64,000 bases of DNA, taken from contig NZ_FORG01000018.1 in NCBI RefSeq assembly GCF_900113945.1, positions 23,251 through 87,250 on the forward strand, read 5' to 3'. Source of the DNA: Xenorhabdus mauleonii (lineage in GTDB: Bacteria; Pseudomonadota; Gammaproteobacteria; Enterobacterales; Enterobacteriaceae). Positions 40,082-49,146 of this stretch are shown piece after piece. The first letter of the stretch is position 1. Each line of letters starts with the position of its first letter. The position numbers and the translations under genes were made by a program. The notes under the pieces were generated by a model. That model had not been told where the DNA came from and did no database searches. It worked only from the letters and a program-made list of their open reading frames with translations.

Positions 40082-40113
40082 TTTCCAGTAGTGTTACAAC
40101 GCACTACTGGAAA
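40082..40113. promoter_or_regulatory. 12-bp perfect inverted repeat upstream of emrA
   Basis: TTTCCAGTAGTG at 40082-40093 pairs with CACTACTGGAAA at 40102-40113, 8-base spacer, 60 bases before the emrA start. It could be the end of the mprA transcript or an operator for MprA. The lack of a T tract favours a role other than simple termination, but this is inference. Confidence 0.45.
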
Positions 40114-40173
40114 TACCTTCGCCTGTAGCGAGCACCCAGCAATTTAACCTAAGAACAAATACGGAAATTCTCT

Positions 40174-41361
40174 ATGAGTACTAGTGAGAAAGTAAAACTG
40201 CCGTCAACTCAAACCAGCAGCAATAAGAAGAAAAAACGCCGCGCTGTTATTCTATCGCTGACATCCCTCTTCCTTATTCTGGCGATACTTTATGCCATTT
40301 ATTGGTTTCTCGTTTTGCGCCATCACCAAGAAACCGATAATGCCTATGTGGCCGGCAATCAGGTGCAAATAATGTCGCAAGTGGCAGGAAGCGTCACCAC
40401 CGTCAATTTTGATAATACTGACTTCGTGAAAAGCGGCCAGACTTTGTTGCAACTCGATCCCCGTGATGCTGAATTAGCCTTGAAAAAAGCCGAAAATGAG
40501 CTTGCCAATACAGTCCGGGCGACTCATCAGCACATGATTGATAGTAAGCGATTTCAAGCAACCATTGATCTGAAAAAAATTGCTCTCAAGAAAGCGCAAA
40601 GTGATCTCAATCGACGGGAGATATTGGGAAGCAAAAACTTGATTGGTAAAGAAGAGCTACAGCATATGTATGATACTGTGGCGGCAGCTCAAGCTGAACT
40701 CGATATCGCTATCGCTCAGTACAAAAGCAACCAAGCTATCATTCTCAATACTCCACTGGAAAAACAACCGGCAGTCGAAAAAGCCGCTTCAGGTGTCCGC
40801 GATGCATGGCTCAATTTGCAGAGAACCCAGGTTGTCAGCCCTGTTGATGGTTATGTTGCACGCCGTAGTGTTCAAGTAGGTTCCCGCATAAATTCAGGAA
40901 CGCCATTGATGGCGATTGTTCCAACCAATAATATGTGGATTGAAGCTAATTTCAAAGAAACCCAGCTTGCCAGTATGCGCATCGGCCAGCCTGTCGAAAT
41001 CACCAGCGATTTTTACGGCAGCAATGTTATCTATACCGGCAAAGTCGCAGGTATTGATATGGGAACCGGCAGTGCTTTCTCTCTATTACCGGCACAAAAT
41101 GCCAGCGGCAACTGGATTAAAGTTGTCCAGCGTTTGCCCGTCCGTATTGAACTTGAATCTGAGCAATTAAAGCAGCATCCCCTGCGGATTGGATTATCAA
41201 CCAAAGTTACGGTTGATACATCAAATACCGAAGGTTCCGCTCTGGCAACGACTGAACGAAAACTTCCTGCTTACCACACCAATGCTTTGTCAGTTGATAT
41301 GTCTCCTGCCAACCAAATAGTTACTGACATCATTAATAGTAACGTTGGCAATAACATTTAG
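40174..41361 (+). CDS. emrA: Multidrug efflux membrane-fusion protein EmrA
   Basis: Periplasmic adaptor linking the MFS pump EmrB to TolC. Of 395 residues, the short cytoplasmic N-terminus is Lys-rich. One membrane helix spans about residues 23-46, then the lipoyl/barrel parts (TDNAYVAGNQVQIMSQVAGSV, QTLLQLDPRDAELALKKAENEL) flank a coiled-coil hairpin. The beta-barrel begins near VSPVDGYVARRSVQVGSRI. emrB follows 8 bases after its stop. Confidence 0.95.
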   Translation: MSTSEKVKLPSTQTSSNKKKKRRAVILSLTSLFLILAILYAIYWFLVLRHHQETDNAYVAGNQVQIMSQVAGSVTTVNFDNTDFVKSGQTLLQLDPRDAELALKKAENELANTVRATHQHMIDSKRFQATIDLKKIALKKAQSDLNRREILGSKNLIGKEELQHMYDTVAAAQAELDIAIAQYKSNQAIILNTPLEKQPAVEKAASGVRDAWLNLQRTQVVSPVDGYVARRSVQVGSRINSGTPLMAIVPTNNMWIEANFKETQLASMRIGQPVEITSDFYGSNVIYTGKVAGIDMGTGSAFSLLPAQNASGNWIKVVQRLPVRIELESEQLKQHPLRIGLSTKVTVDTSNTEGSALATTERKLPAYHTNALSVDMSPANQIVTDIINSNVGNNI

Positions 41362-41369
41362 GGGATGTC

Positions 41370-42911
41370 ATGGCAAAAAGAGAACCTCTGACCGGTGCGA
41401 AGCTGGCCATTCTGACCATTGCTCTTTCGATGGCGACTTTCATGCTCGTTCTCGACTCTACCATCGCTAACGTAGCCATACCGACAATTGCAGGTAATCT
41501 AGGTGGTTCAATTTCACAAGGAACCTGGGTCATCACCTCCTTTGGAGTCGCCAATGCCATTTCCATCCCAATTACCGGCTGGTTAGCGAAGCGTTTTGGT
41601 GAAGTGAAATTGTTTCTCTGGTCTGCCGGAATTTTTACACTCGCTTCTTGGCTATGCGGTATTTCCAACAGCCTCGGTATGCTGATTTTATTCCGTGTCA
41701 TCCAAGGAGTAGCCGCAGGCCCCGTGCTTCCTTTGTGTCAAAGCCTGCTGCTGAATAACTATCCTCCCGCCAAGAGAAACATGGCGCTGGCACTCTGGTC
41801 AGTCATGATCGTTGTTGCGCCCATTTGCGGGCCTATCCTTGGGGGATATATCAGTGACAACTTCCATTGGGGATGGATTTTTTTCATTAATATCCCTCTT
41901 GGGATCGCGATTATTTTTGTCATAATGCGGCTATTGGGTAAACGAGAAACAGAAACAGAGATTAAACCGATTGATACCATGGGGTTATTTTTATTGGTTG
42001 TCGGTATTGGCTCCCTGCAAATTATGCTTGACCAAGGGAAAGAGCTTGATTGGTTCAACTCAACGGAAATCATTGTCCTGACAATCGTTGCCGTGGTTGC
42101 CCTGATTTTCCTTGTGGTATGGGAACTGACGGACGATCATCCGATTATCGATCTCTCGCTTTTTAAAGAACGCAACTTTTGTATCGGTACACTCTGTATC
42201 AGTTTAGCCTTTATGCTTTATTTCGGCACGATAGTCCTATTGCCTCAGCTATTGCAGGAAGTGTTCGGCTATACAGCAACCTGGGCTGGTTTTGCCGCTG
42301 CCCCCGTAGGATTGTTGCCTTTACTGCTGTCTCCCATCATTGGGCGGTTTGGCCATAGAATAGATATGCGCTCTCTCGTGACATTCAGCTTTCTCACTTA
42401 TATGGCTTGTTTTTATTGGCGGGCATATACGTTTGAATCAGGCATGGATTTCGCCGCCGCCGCTTGGCCCCAATTTGTTCAAGGGCTAGCTATGGCATGT
42501 TTCTTTATGCCACTGACCACAATTACATTATCCGGCCTCTCGCCAAGCCGAATGGCTTCGGCGTCCAGTCTGTCAAATTTTTTCCGTATCTTGTCGGGTT
42601 CAATCGGCACGTCCATAACCACCACAATGTGGACACAGCGCGAATCCATACATCACGCCAATTTTGCGGAATATATCAACCCATACAATCCGGAATATCA
42701 GCAAATTCATCATCAGTTAGCCCAATTGGGCATGAATGATCAGCAGATTGCAGCTTATCTGGCGAAACAGATCACCAATCAAGGGCTGATTATCTCATCC
42801 AATGAAATCTTCTGGTTTTCAGCAGGTATCTTCTTGATTTTGACTATATTGGTTTGGCTGGCAAAACCGCCATTCTCAGCAGGAGGCAAAGAGAGTGAAG
42901 GAGCACATTGA
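41370..42911 (+). CDS. emrB: Multidrug MFS transporter EmrB
   Basis: Fourteen-helix drug:H+ antiporter of the DHA2 family, 513 residues. Motifs include MLVLDSTIANVAIPTIAGNLG with the TM1 acidic residue, VITSFGVANAISIPITGWLAKRFGEVKLF (motif A), and FRVIQGVAAGPVLPLCQSLLL. It forms an efflux complex with EmrA and TolC. In E. coli luxS follows; here the convergent siderophore synthetase gene ends 118 bases away, so synteny breaks at this point. Confidence 0.95.
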   Translation: MAKREPLTGAKLAILTIALSMATFMLVLDSTIANVAIPTIAGNLGGSISQGTWVITSFGVANAISIPITGWLAKRFGEVKLFLWSAGIFTLASWLCGISNSLGMLILFRVIQGVAAGPVLPLCQSLLLNNYPPAKRNMALALWSVMIVVAPICGPILGGYISDNFHWGWIFFINIPLGIAIIFVIMRLLGKRETETEIKPIDTMGLFLLVVGIGSLQIMLDQGKELDWFNSTEIIVLTIVAVVALIFLVVWELTDDHPIIDLSLFKERNFCIGTLCISLAFMLYFGTIVLLPQLLQEVFGYTATWAGFAAAPVGLLPLLLSPIIGRFGHRIDMRSLVTFSFLTYMACFYWRAYTFESGMDFAAAAWPQFVQGLAMACFFMPLTTITLSGLSPSRMASASSLSNFFRILSGSIGTSITTTMWTQRESIHHANFAEYINPYNPEYQQIHHQLAQLGMNDQQIAAYLAKQITNQGLIISSNEIFWFSAGIFLILTILVWLAKPPFSAGGKESEGAH

Positions 42912-42945
42912 TTGTATAGATTCAACTGATTGACCAAATTGACCT

Positions 42946-42979
42946 GATGATAACGGGAGTTACTTCTCCCGTTATCATC
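42946..42979. terminator. Bidirectional hairpin between emrB and the siderophore synthetase gene
   Basis: A 14-bp perfect stem (GATGATAACGGGAG at 42946-42959 with CTCCCGTTATCATC at 42966-42979) with a 6-base loop. It lies between convergent genes and probably ends both transcripts, although T runs are weak. Confidence 0.65.
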
Positions 42980-43029
42980 CACCAGCAAGCTTTCGCAGGC
43001 CTGAGTATCAATATGCAATAGCATTCAGA

Positions 43030-45444
43030 TTAGCTAACATTTGCTGTTTCATGCACGAATGAAGCTATGGGATTAATCAAATTATCTGCAAACTTGAAGC
43101 TTTGAGAAGGATCACTTAAATCAAGCATTTGACGGTTGTTCGCTATTTGCAGCCGATTCAGGCAACAACGCTTAATTTCTGGCGTGAATAGCTCATAACG
43201 TTCAAATTGATGGCTGAATTCCGGGTGTTGGGATTGATAATCCAAAATGCAATCTGCCACAGCCTGCCAAAATTTATCTTGCCCATATCCCGCCTGTTCA
43301 TCCAGTATGGCGGCCAAGTAACGAAAAACACCATCAAACACATCAGACAAGATCGTCAATGTTTTCATTTCTTCCGGCATGTTCACTTTCACTCGGCTGG
43401 CTTTTTCCGGTATTTCTGCATCTGGGTTAATAACCAGAATCTCTTCCGCTAAATCCTTCATAAAAATATGCTGCGGAATATGATTTTCCAGTACCATGAT
43501 GATGTTTTCGCCATGCGGCATAAACATCAAATCGTAAGCGTATAGGCAATGCAACAGAGGAGCAAAATAACCATTAAGATAACGTCTGATCCAGTTTTCT
43601 ACTGGCAATCCCGAAGCAGAGATCAGTGCTGGCAAAAAAGCCTTTCCATGTTGATCATAATGCAACAATGCTGCCATGGTCATTAAGCTCTGGCCTGGTT
43701 TGATGAGTTGCAATGGATTTTCTCGCCACAATGCCGCCATCATTTTCTTATAAGGGCTATCCCCTTGAACGGCCTGTTCGTAATAACTGTTTTTAAAACC
43801 GATGCTGGCAACTTCCCGCAAAAGCCGGAAGCCATAACCATTCAACGTTTCATCCTTTTGCAGCAAACCGGACAACCAATCATTAATGCCGGGCGTTGTC
43901 GCCATATAGTAAGCCGATAACCCGCGCATAAATCCCATATTCAGAATGGAGAGCGCCCCTTTTACATAGTAACGCTGAGGGTGACTGCGATTGAACAGCG
44001 TTCGTATCGATTGCTGTGCCTGATAAACATCTGTGCCCTTGCCCAAATACACTAACTTCCGGCAGGCAATATCATGGGCGAATACTGAGGGAAGTTTATT
44101 TTTCCATTGCCACGGATGGAAAGGCATCAGCAAATATTCGTCAGGATCTAATCCCAGCAGGATCAATTGATGATTGAAATTGCTAATCTCGGCAGCGCCC
44201 AGCTCCTGATCCAGCAGTTGTTGGTAACTAAGCTCTTCAATGCAGGCGAAATGCGCTTTGCTTTTGTGCGCTGCCAGCCATACCAAATGCATGTCAGCAG
44301 CAGATTCCGGGCTAAAGTTCTGGAAGTCTTCCACATCAAAACCAATGCGTCCATTGTTGGCAACAAAAATGGGGTGCCCTTCCATCATTTCAGCTTCAAT
44401 AGTCTGAAAATCAGCATTGACCAATGCTTCGGCGCTGATGCCTTTACGATGATATTTAAACGCACTGCTGTACAGTGTACTGGTTAACTCTTCCAAATAA
44501 GTCGGCATCACACTATCACTGATACCCAACTGATTTTTGAATTCAATCACGAAATGGACAAAATCCAATTCATCATCATTTCCATTCTGCTGCTTCTTCA
44601 AAGAGTCAGCGTCAATTAACCAGTGATCCATAGCCAATCGCCTGGCCCGAAAAGAGTAACTAATGGAATAGTCATGATTATCTAAACGATAATGGTGATA
44701 ACCCTCTTTATCGGCTGTTTCTGTCAATCGTTCAGGAAATAGCAAACATTCATGGGCAAATTCCGAAATCGCTTTCCGTATATGTAGTCGATTCACTTTC
44801 TGCCAGATTTGAGGACTCAAGTGGCTAATCAAGGCGTGTTCCTGACTTTGATAAGTTGGTGTTGATGAGACGTTCTTTTGCAATGCCATGTGATGTTGTT
44901 CCCTTGTACAGAATGCTAACCCTGCGGTTTTATGCGGCAATTGCACCGTTTTTTCATAAACAAAGCCCGCACGTAAATTGAGCTGATGGATTTTTTCATT
45001 GCGAATATCTGGCTCAACAACAATTCGCTTAATTGCGGGATTACTGAAAATGAATGCAATGACAGTTTGGAAAATTCCCCACGTAAATTGGCGGATCTTC
45101 CTTTCTGGTGGTGCAACCAGAATATGCATTCCCATATCATCCGGACGAGCCGGATAATACTCTCCTAACAGGTCAGCCTGAGCCTGATAACATTCCAACA
45201 AGAAAGCGGGCTTGCCTTCAAATATTCCGATAAAGACGGAATTGGGCTGACGCGTAAGCAAGTCTTGATAAAAGTCAGATACCTGCTGCATGGTTTGCCC
45301 CTGCATTCCCCAATAATAGGCATAATCCCGATTAACCCAATCAGTGATAATCGCAATGTCCTCAGCCAAAATCAGTGGACGCAAAGAAAAAGAGCCTAAC
45401 TCTGGAAGTGTTTTTTCGAACGATACAGTGGCAGTCGTTAACAT
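43030..45444 (-). CDS. Fused acyltransferase and IucA/IucC-type siderophore synthetase
   Basis: An 804-residue two-domain enzyme. Residues 15-190 look like a GNAT acyltransferase of the AlcB/IucB kind (SLRPLILAEDIAIITDWV, YYWGMQGQTMQQV, GMHILVAPPERKIRQ, VVEPDIRNEKIHQLNLRAGF), expected to acylate an N-hydroxylated diamine or amino acid. Residues 205-800 are an NRPS-independent siderophore (NIS) synthetase with EGHPIFVANNGRIGFD (355-370), FHPWQWKN (442-449), QQSIRTLFN (477-485) and MPHGENIIMVLEN (642-654). This fusion is the layout known for DfoC and BibC of desferrioxamine and bisucaberin pathways. The start shares one base with the stop of the upstream N-hydroxylase gene (TGATG). A succinyl-hydroxamate product is likely; substrate chain length cannot be read from sequence. 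Confidence 0.9.
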   Translation of the reverse strand: MLTTATVSFEKTLPELGSFSLRPLILAEDIAIITDWVNRDYAYYWGMQGQTMQQVSDFYQDLLTRQPNSVFIGIFEGKPAFLLECYQAQADLLGEYYPARPDDMGMHILVAPPERKIRQFTWGIFQTVIAFIFSNPAIKRIVVEPDIRNEKIHQLNLRAGFVYEKTVQLPHKTAGLAFCTREQHHMALQKNVSSTPTYQSQEHALISHLSPQIWQKVNRLHIRKAISEFAHECLLFPERLTETADKEGYHHYRLDNHDYSISYSFRARRLAMDHWLIDADSLKKQQNGNDDELDFVHFVIEFKNQLGISDSVMPTYLEELTSTLYSSAFKYHRKGISAEALVNADFQTIEAEMMEGHPIFVANNGRIGFDVEDFQNFSPESAADMHLVWLAAHKSKAHFACIEELSYQQLLDQELGAAEISNFNHQLILLGLDPDEYLLMPFHPWQWKNKLPSVFAHDIACRKLVYLGKGTDVYQAQQSIRTLFNRSHPQRYYVKGALSILNMGFMRGLSAYYMATTPGINDWLSGLLQKDETLNGYGFRLLREVASIGFKNSYYEQAVQGDSPYKKMMAALWRENPLQLIKPGQSLMTMAALLHYDQHGKAFLPALISASGLPVENWIRRYLNGYFAPLLHCLYAYDLMFMPHGENIIMVLENHIPQHIFMKDLAEEILVINPDAEIPEKASRVKVNMPEEMKTLTILSDVFDGVFRYLAAILDEQAGYGQDKFWQAVADCILDYQSQHPEFSHQFERYELFTPEIKRCCLNRLQIANNRQMLDLSDPSQSFKFADNLINPIASFVHETANVS

Positions 45445-46757
45445 CAGATAGCCTCTCCATTCGCTACACCAAATTGTTGAAACGCAATACTCTTTTCTAT
45501 CGAATAATGTTCTATTCCTGTAATTTCCTTAATCAACCGGGAGTTTCGGTAGCTTGCCATGCCCAAATCGGGTGTCACAAAGCCGTGGGTATGCAGTTCA
45601 ACATTTTGTACAAAAATTTCATTTTTATGGTCGATACTGTAGTTACGCTGAACGTCATAACGCCCCTGATTGTCCCAACGGATGAGATCCCGTATATCCT
45701 CGATAAAATCAGGCGTTTGGTATTGATAACCCGTTGCAAGGACGACCGCTTCCGTTGTCAGGGAAAATTCAGTTTCCTGCTCTTGATGGAATAAATCCAA
45801 TGTCAGTTTTTCTGCGGTTCCCAGCCCCCTTTCTGTATGACGCACTTGCCGTAATTCGCTATTGGTATATAACCCAACTTTCAAATCGCCATTTAATCGC
45901 TTGGTATACATCAAATCGAAAATATCATTGATAAGTGAGCTATTAATGCCTTTATAAAGTGATTGCTGTGTGCGGCTCAGGGAATCACGCTTGTTTTCCG
46001 ACAAACCATAAAAGTAATCAACATATTCAGGCGAAGTCATTTCCAATGTGAGTTTGGTATATTCGAGAGGGAAAAACCGAGGGGAACGGGTTACCCAATT
46101 GAGTTGATAGTCATAAATATCGATGTCTTGCAGCAGATCGTAAAATATTTCTGCGGCACTCTGCCCGCTGCCCAGAACAGTAATCGTTTTCTTCTGCTGT
46201 AAAGCGGCTTTATTTTTTAAATAATTCCCTGATGACACCATCTCTTTGGCAAAAGGCCTGCAACATTTAGGCACATAAGAAGAAGGCCCGGTTCCCAATA
46301 CCAGCTTCTTGCAGAAAAATTGGTGTTTGTCCCCCGTCACTGTATCTGAGCAGAGCAAGACATAATGTGAAGAAACCGAGTCATAGCTGATTTTTTCCAC
46401 CCGTGTATTAAAACGTAGATTAGAGAGTTGCTCTGCCGCCCACTGGCAATACTGGTTATATTCTTTGCGCATCAGGAAAAAACTTTCCCGGATATAAAAT
46501 GAATAAATACGACCTTTTTGCTTAATATAATTAAGAAAACTTAATGGACTGGTCGGGGATGCCAGCGTTACCAAATCCGCCATAAAAGGTGTCTGCATAG
46601 TAGAGTTTTCCAGCATCATTCCCGGATGCCAATCAAAAGCGGGTTTTTGATCGAGAAACAGACCGTTAAGATTTTTTATCGGCTGAGACAAACAAGCCAA
46701 CCCCAGATTAAATGGTCCGATGCCAATTGCAATAAAGTCATACGTTTGGGTTGTCAT
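45444..46757 (-). CDS. FAD/NADPH N-hydroxylase of siderophore biosynthesis
   Basis: A 437-residue flavin N-monooxygenase of the IucD/AlcA/PubA/DfoA family, which hydroxylates the terminal amine of lysine, ornithine, putrescine or cadaverine. FAD motif: IAIGIGPFNLGLACL at the N-terminus. NADPH motif: VLGSGQSAAEIFYDLL. Substrate-side motif: LATGYQYQTPDF. The wording GSGQSAAEIFYDLL, and the partner fusion protein, point to a diamine hydroxylase (AlcA/PubA/DfoA type) more than to lysine-specific IucD; this is inference. The ribosome site AGGAG precedes the ATG. It is the first gene of a two-gene operon, with a Fur-like site 33 bases upstream. Confidence 0.9.
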   Translation of the reverse strand: MTTQTYDFIAIGIGPFNLGLACLSQPIKNLNGLFLDQKPAFDWHPGMMLENSTMQTPFMADLVTLASPTSPLSFLNYIKQKGRIYSFYIRESFFLMRKEYNQYCQWAAEQLSNLRFNTRVEKISYDSVSSHYVLLCSDTVTGDKHQFFCKKLVLGTGPSSYVPKCCRPFAKEMVSSGNYLKNKAALQQKKTITVLGSGQSAAEIFYDLLQDIDIYDYQLNWVTRSPRFFPLEYTKLTLEMTSPEYVDYFYGLSENKRDSLSRTQQSLYKGINSSLINDIFDLMYTKRLNGDLKVGLYTNSELRQVRHTERGLGTAEKLTLDLFHQEQETEFSLTTEAVVLATGYQYQTPDFIEDIRDLIRWDNQGRYDVQRNYSIDHKNEIFVQNVELHTHGFVTPDLGMASYRNSRLIKEITGIEHYSIEKSIAFQQFGVANGEAI

Positions 46758-47413
46758 AATTACTCCTAATAAAACTACTTAATTAGAAAAATAATGCTTA
46801 TTTATTTGATAAGTTTACTGCTAGAAAAAATATTTATCGGTAATACTAATGATTATTTCAGCACGTAAAGCCCGTAATAAATGTGAGAAATAAATATCAG
46901 CAATATATTTTTAATAATGAAAAAACACTATATTTAACATAAAGACGAAGTGATTCCTCCAATGCAAGATCACAAGAATCCTATGGATAATTTATTACCC
47001 TGATGCAATATTGTTTTTATCTTAACAATAATTTCAGAGATAACTTATAAACACCACTCAGCTTTATAACCATTAAATAAATATTGATAAAAAACTTCCG
47101 TTGTTAGAATATTTATTCTCCGTCAAGGGTGTTTATTTAACTAAAAATTAAATCATAGATTGAGCTTTGCCAGGCATGATATATCCTTAACATTTATTAC
47201 CCGCTGTTTTTCACATTTATGTATTGTTAGCTAAACTTAATTTTCCCAGTTACAATTTTTCCAAACACAACTTTACACAAACCATGTTTGTTTCTGAGAA
47301 ACAGTTTTTTGTTGCCACACTATATCTTGGAAAGGTATTCTTTCATGAAGAAATTAATTTGGAAATCCATTAACTATATATAATTTATAGTAAATATTTG
47401 CTCAACATGACTT
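46758..47413. other. Long gene-free leader region of the N-hydroxylase operon
   Basis: About 650 AT-rich bases between the fhuF-side terminator and the N-hydroxylase start. I see no gene with a ribosome site. It contains the Fur-like sequence at 46790-46808 and a second TAATGATTATTT half-site near 46847-46858. Confidence 0.55.
46790..46808. promoter_or_regulatory. Putative Fur box upstream of the N-hydroxylase gene
   Basis: AATAATGCTTATTTATTTG matches the Fur consensus at about 11 of 19 positions and lies 33 bases before the start codon, a typical operator place. The match is moderate. Confidence 0.45.
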
Positions 47414-47448
47414 AATAAAAAATAAATTGCTCCATTAGCAAATGGAGC
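47414..47448 (-). terminator. Terminator of the receptor/transport operon
   Basis: Read on the minus strand, GCTCCATT (47448-47441), loop TGCT and AATGGAGC (47436-47429) are followed by AATTTATTTTTTATT. It lies 67 bases after the fhuF-like stop and separates that operon from the N-hydroxylase operon. Confidence 0.8.
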
Positions 47449-47514
47449 CAATGCTCTTAAATATCATCAATCCATGACAACTTTCTTTATTCATTATAAT
47501 GTTATTTAAACTGC

Positions 47515-48279
47515 TTATGCTGTAATTTCAAGGGGACAATCGTGACAATTGCCTACTCCTGGTAGTTTATTTCTTTGGCAACAGCAGCGACGTTGTATGA
47601 TATTGTTTTTCAATATTACTGTGCGATAAAGTGGATTATCTTTACCATTAGGCAGAGTTTGTTCAAAGAACAGATTTTGAATTAATGCGTCATACTGAGT
47701 GCCTATTCTCTCCTTAAAATTTTCCAAATACCAATGCATAACATAGCCAATATTATTCCATAATAAACGTCCGTTTATTCCACGGTAAGATTCTATTTTT
47801 TCACATACAGGAATAATATGCCGTTCTAACATTGAATGATAACGCTCCAACAGCGATATTGATAAAGATTCATCCATCCAGGTTAACTGATAATAAGCAA
47901 TATTTGGCCTGCCTGTTTCATGAAACTCTACCTGAAAAAGATTATAATCTGTATCAACAGCTTGAGGATATTCAATTAACATCAGCATCATTGATGGAAC
48001 AATTAAACCAAAATACCATTGTGCCCATAAAGAATAAAGCCCTTTCTGATTTGGTTTCAAATCATTATTATTATAATATGAATCCTGATAGTTTTTCATC
48101 AATAATTTGAATTCTTCTTCATTTGACCATTGATGAAGTTTCATGCTGTTCGCCGGAATATTATCTGAATTGATTTTCATTAATGAATTAAAATGGCTAA
48201 ATGCACTATCAAACAGCTCAATTATATCATCAACCGATATCTCAGACGTCATTTCAATAGTTCCATTTTTATTGCTCAT
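47515..48279 (-). CDS. FhuF-like ferric-siderophore reductase
   Basis: Cytoplasmic [2Fe-2S] protein that reduces ferric hydroxamate siderophores so that iron is set free. The ATG at 48279 follows AGGAG by 8 bases and gives 254 residues; an in-frame TTG at 48300 is less likely. The C-terminus holds the FhuF cysteine pattern RRCCCQRNKLPGVGNCHDCPL, with one more cysteine than E. coli FhuF at the first pair. It is the last gene of the operon and complements the SIP-type reductase at 24788. Confidence 0.88.
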   Translation of the reverse strand: MSNKNGTIEMTSEISVDDIIELFDSAFSHFNSLMKINSDNIPANSMKLHQWSNEEEFKLLMKNYQDSYYNNNDLKPNQKGLYSLWAQWYFGLIVPSMMLMLIEYPQAVDTDYNLFQVEFHETGRPNIAYYQLTWMDESLSISLLERYHSMLERHIIPVCEKIESYRGINGRLLWNNIGYVMHWYLENFKERIGTQYDALIQNLFFEQTLPNGKDNPLYRTVILKNNIIQRRCCCQRNKLPGVGNCHDCPLEITA

Positions 48280-48330
48280 TCCATACTCTCCTATTATCAA
48301 TTATATATTTAGAGCATAAAATTCAGTACA

Positions 48331-49146
48331 TTATTCATTTATTTTGTACTTAGGAATAATTAATGGTTTATTAGATTCAGGATCGCAAATGATCCTGCAT
48401 GATAAACCAAATACTTCTGCGATACTCTGTACTGTTACAACTTCTTCAGGAATACCTTCTGCATAAACCTGACCATCCTTCATCATAATAAGTCGGGAGG
48501 CATAACGCAGGGCCAAATTAATATCATGCAGAACCAGCACCAATGTTTTACCTTGCCGGTATAAATTCTGGCATAAATCCAATAATTCAATCTGGTGAGA
48601 AATATCCAGATACGTGGTTGGTTCATCCAGCAGGATGATCGGGGTTTGTTGTGCCAGTGTCATCGCAAACCAGGCTCGTTGGCGCTGCCCACCTGATAAT
48701 TCACTCACCAATTTGTGAGAAATATCCCATAAATCCACTGCGTTCAATGCCTCATTTACGACTTTCTCATCCTCCGGTGACCATTGACGCAGAAAAGATT
48801 GATAAGGATAACGCCCGCGAGAAACCAGATCGTAAATTGTCAACGACTCAGTAACAGCAGCACCTTGTGTCAGCAACGACAATTCTCGTGCAACTGTTTT
48901 AGGTTTATAACGGTGAATATTAGCCCCATCCAGCAAGACTTCTCCGCTTTGTGGCTGCATACTGCGGCTGATTGCCCGCAGTAAAGTTGATTTCCCGCAT
49001 CCGTTAGGGCCAATGATGACACTAAATTCACCGTCATGAATCGCCAGATTCACCCCATTGATAATGGTTTTTTTGCCGTATGCCAGTGACAATTCTTGCA
49101 CTTTCAATCTTGAAGAGGTCACTGAAGAGTTAACACTCGATGACAT
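48331..49146 (-). CDS. Iron-siderophore ABC transporter ATPase (FepC/FecE type)
   Basis: 271-residue ATPase with Walker A GPNGCGKST near residue 47, signature LSGGQRQR, Walker B IILLDEPTTYLDI and H-loop VLHDINLALRYA, the pattern of FepC/FecE. It follows the second permease gene directly (shared base region at 49146), so both are translated together. It powers the locus-specific importer, separate from FhuC. Confidence 0.92.
   Translation of the reverse strand: MSSSVNSSVTSSRLKVQELSLAYGKKTIINGVNLAIHDGEFSVIIGPNGCGKSTLLRAISRSMQPQSGEVLLDGANIHRYKPKTVARELSLLTQGAAVTESLTIYDLVSRGRYPYQSFLRQWSPEDEKVVNEALNAVDLWDISHKLVSELSGGQRQRAWFAMTLAQQTPIILLDEPTTYLDISHQIELLDLCQNLYRQGKTLVLVLHDINLALRYASRLIMMKDGQVYAEGIPEEVVTVQSIAEVFGLSCRIICDPESNKPLIIPKYKINE

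Noticed and set aside
38156..42911. YgaZH or EmrAB as the exporter of the neighbouring siderophore
   Set aside because: ygaZ-ygaH-mprA-emrA-emrB is a conserved block in E. coli without any siderophore genes, and it is convergent with the locus. Proximity alone does not support an export role.
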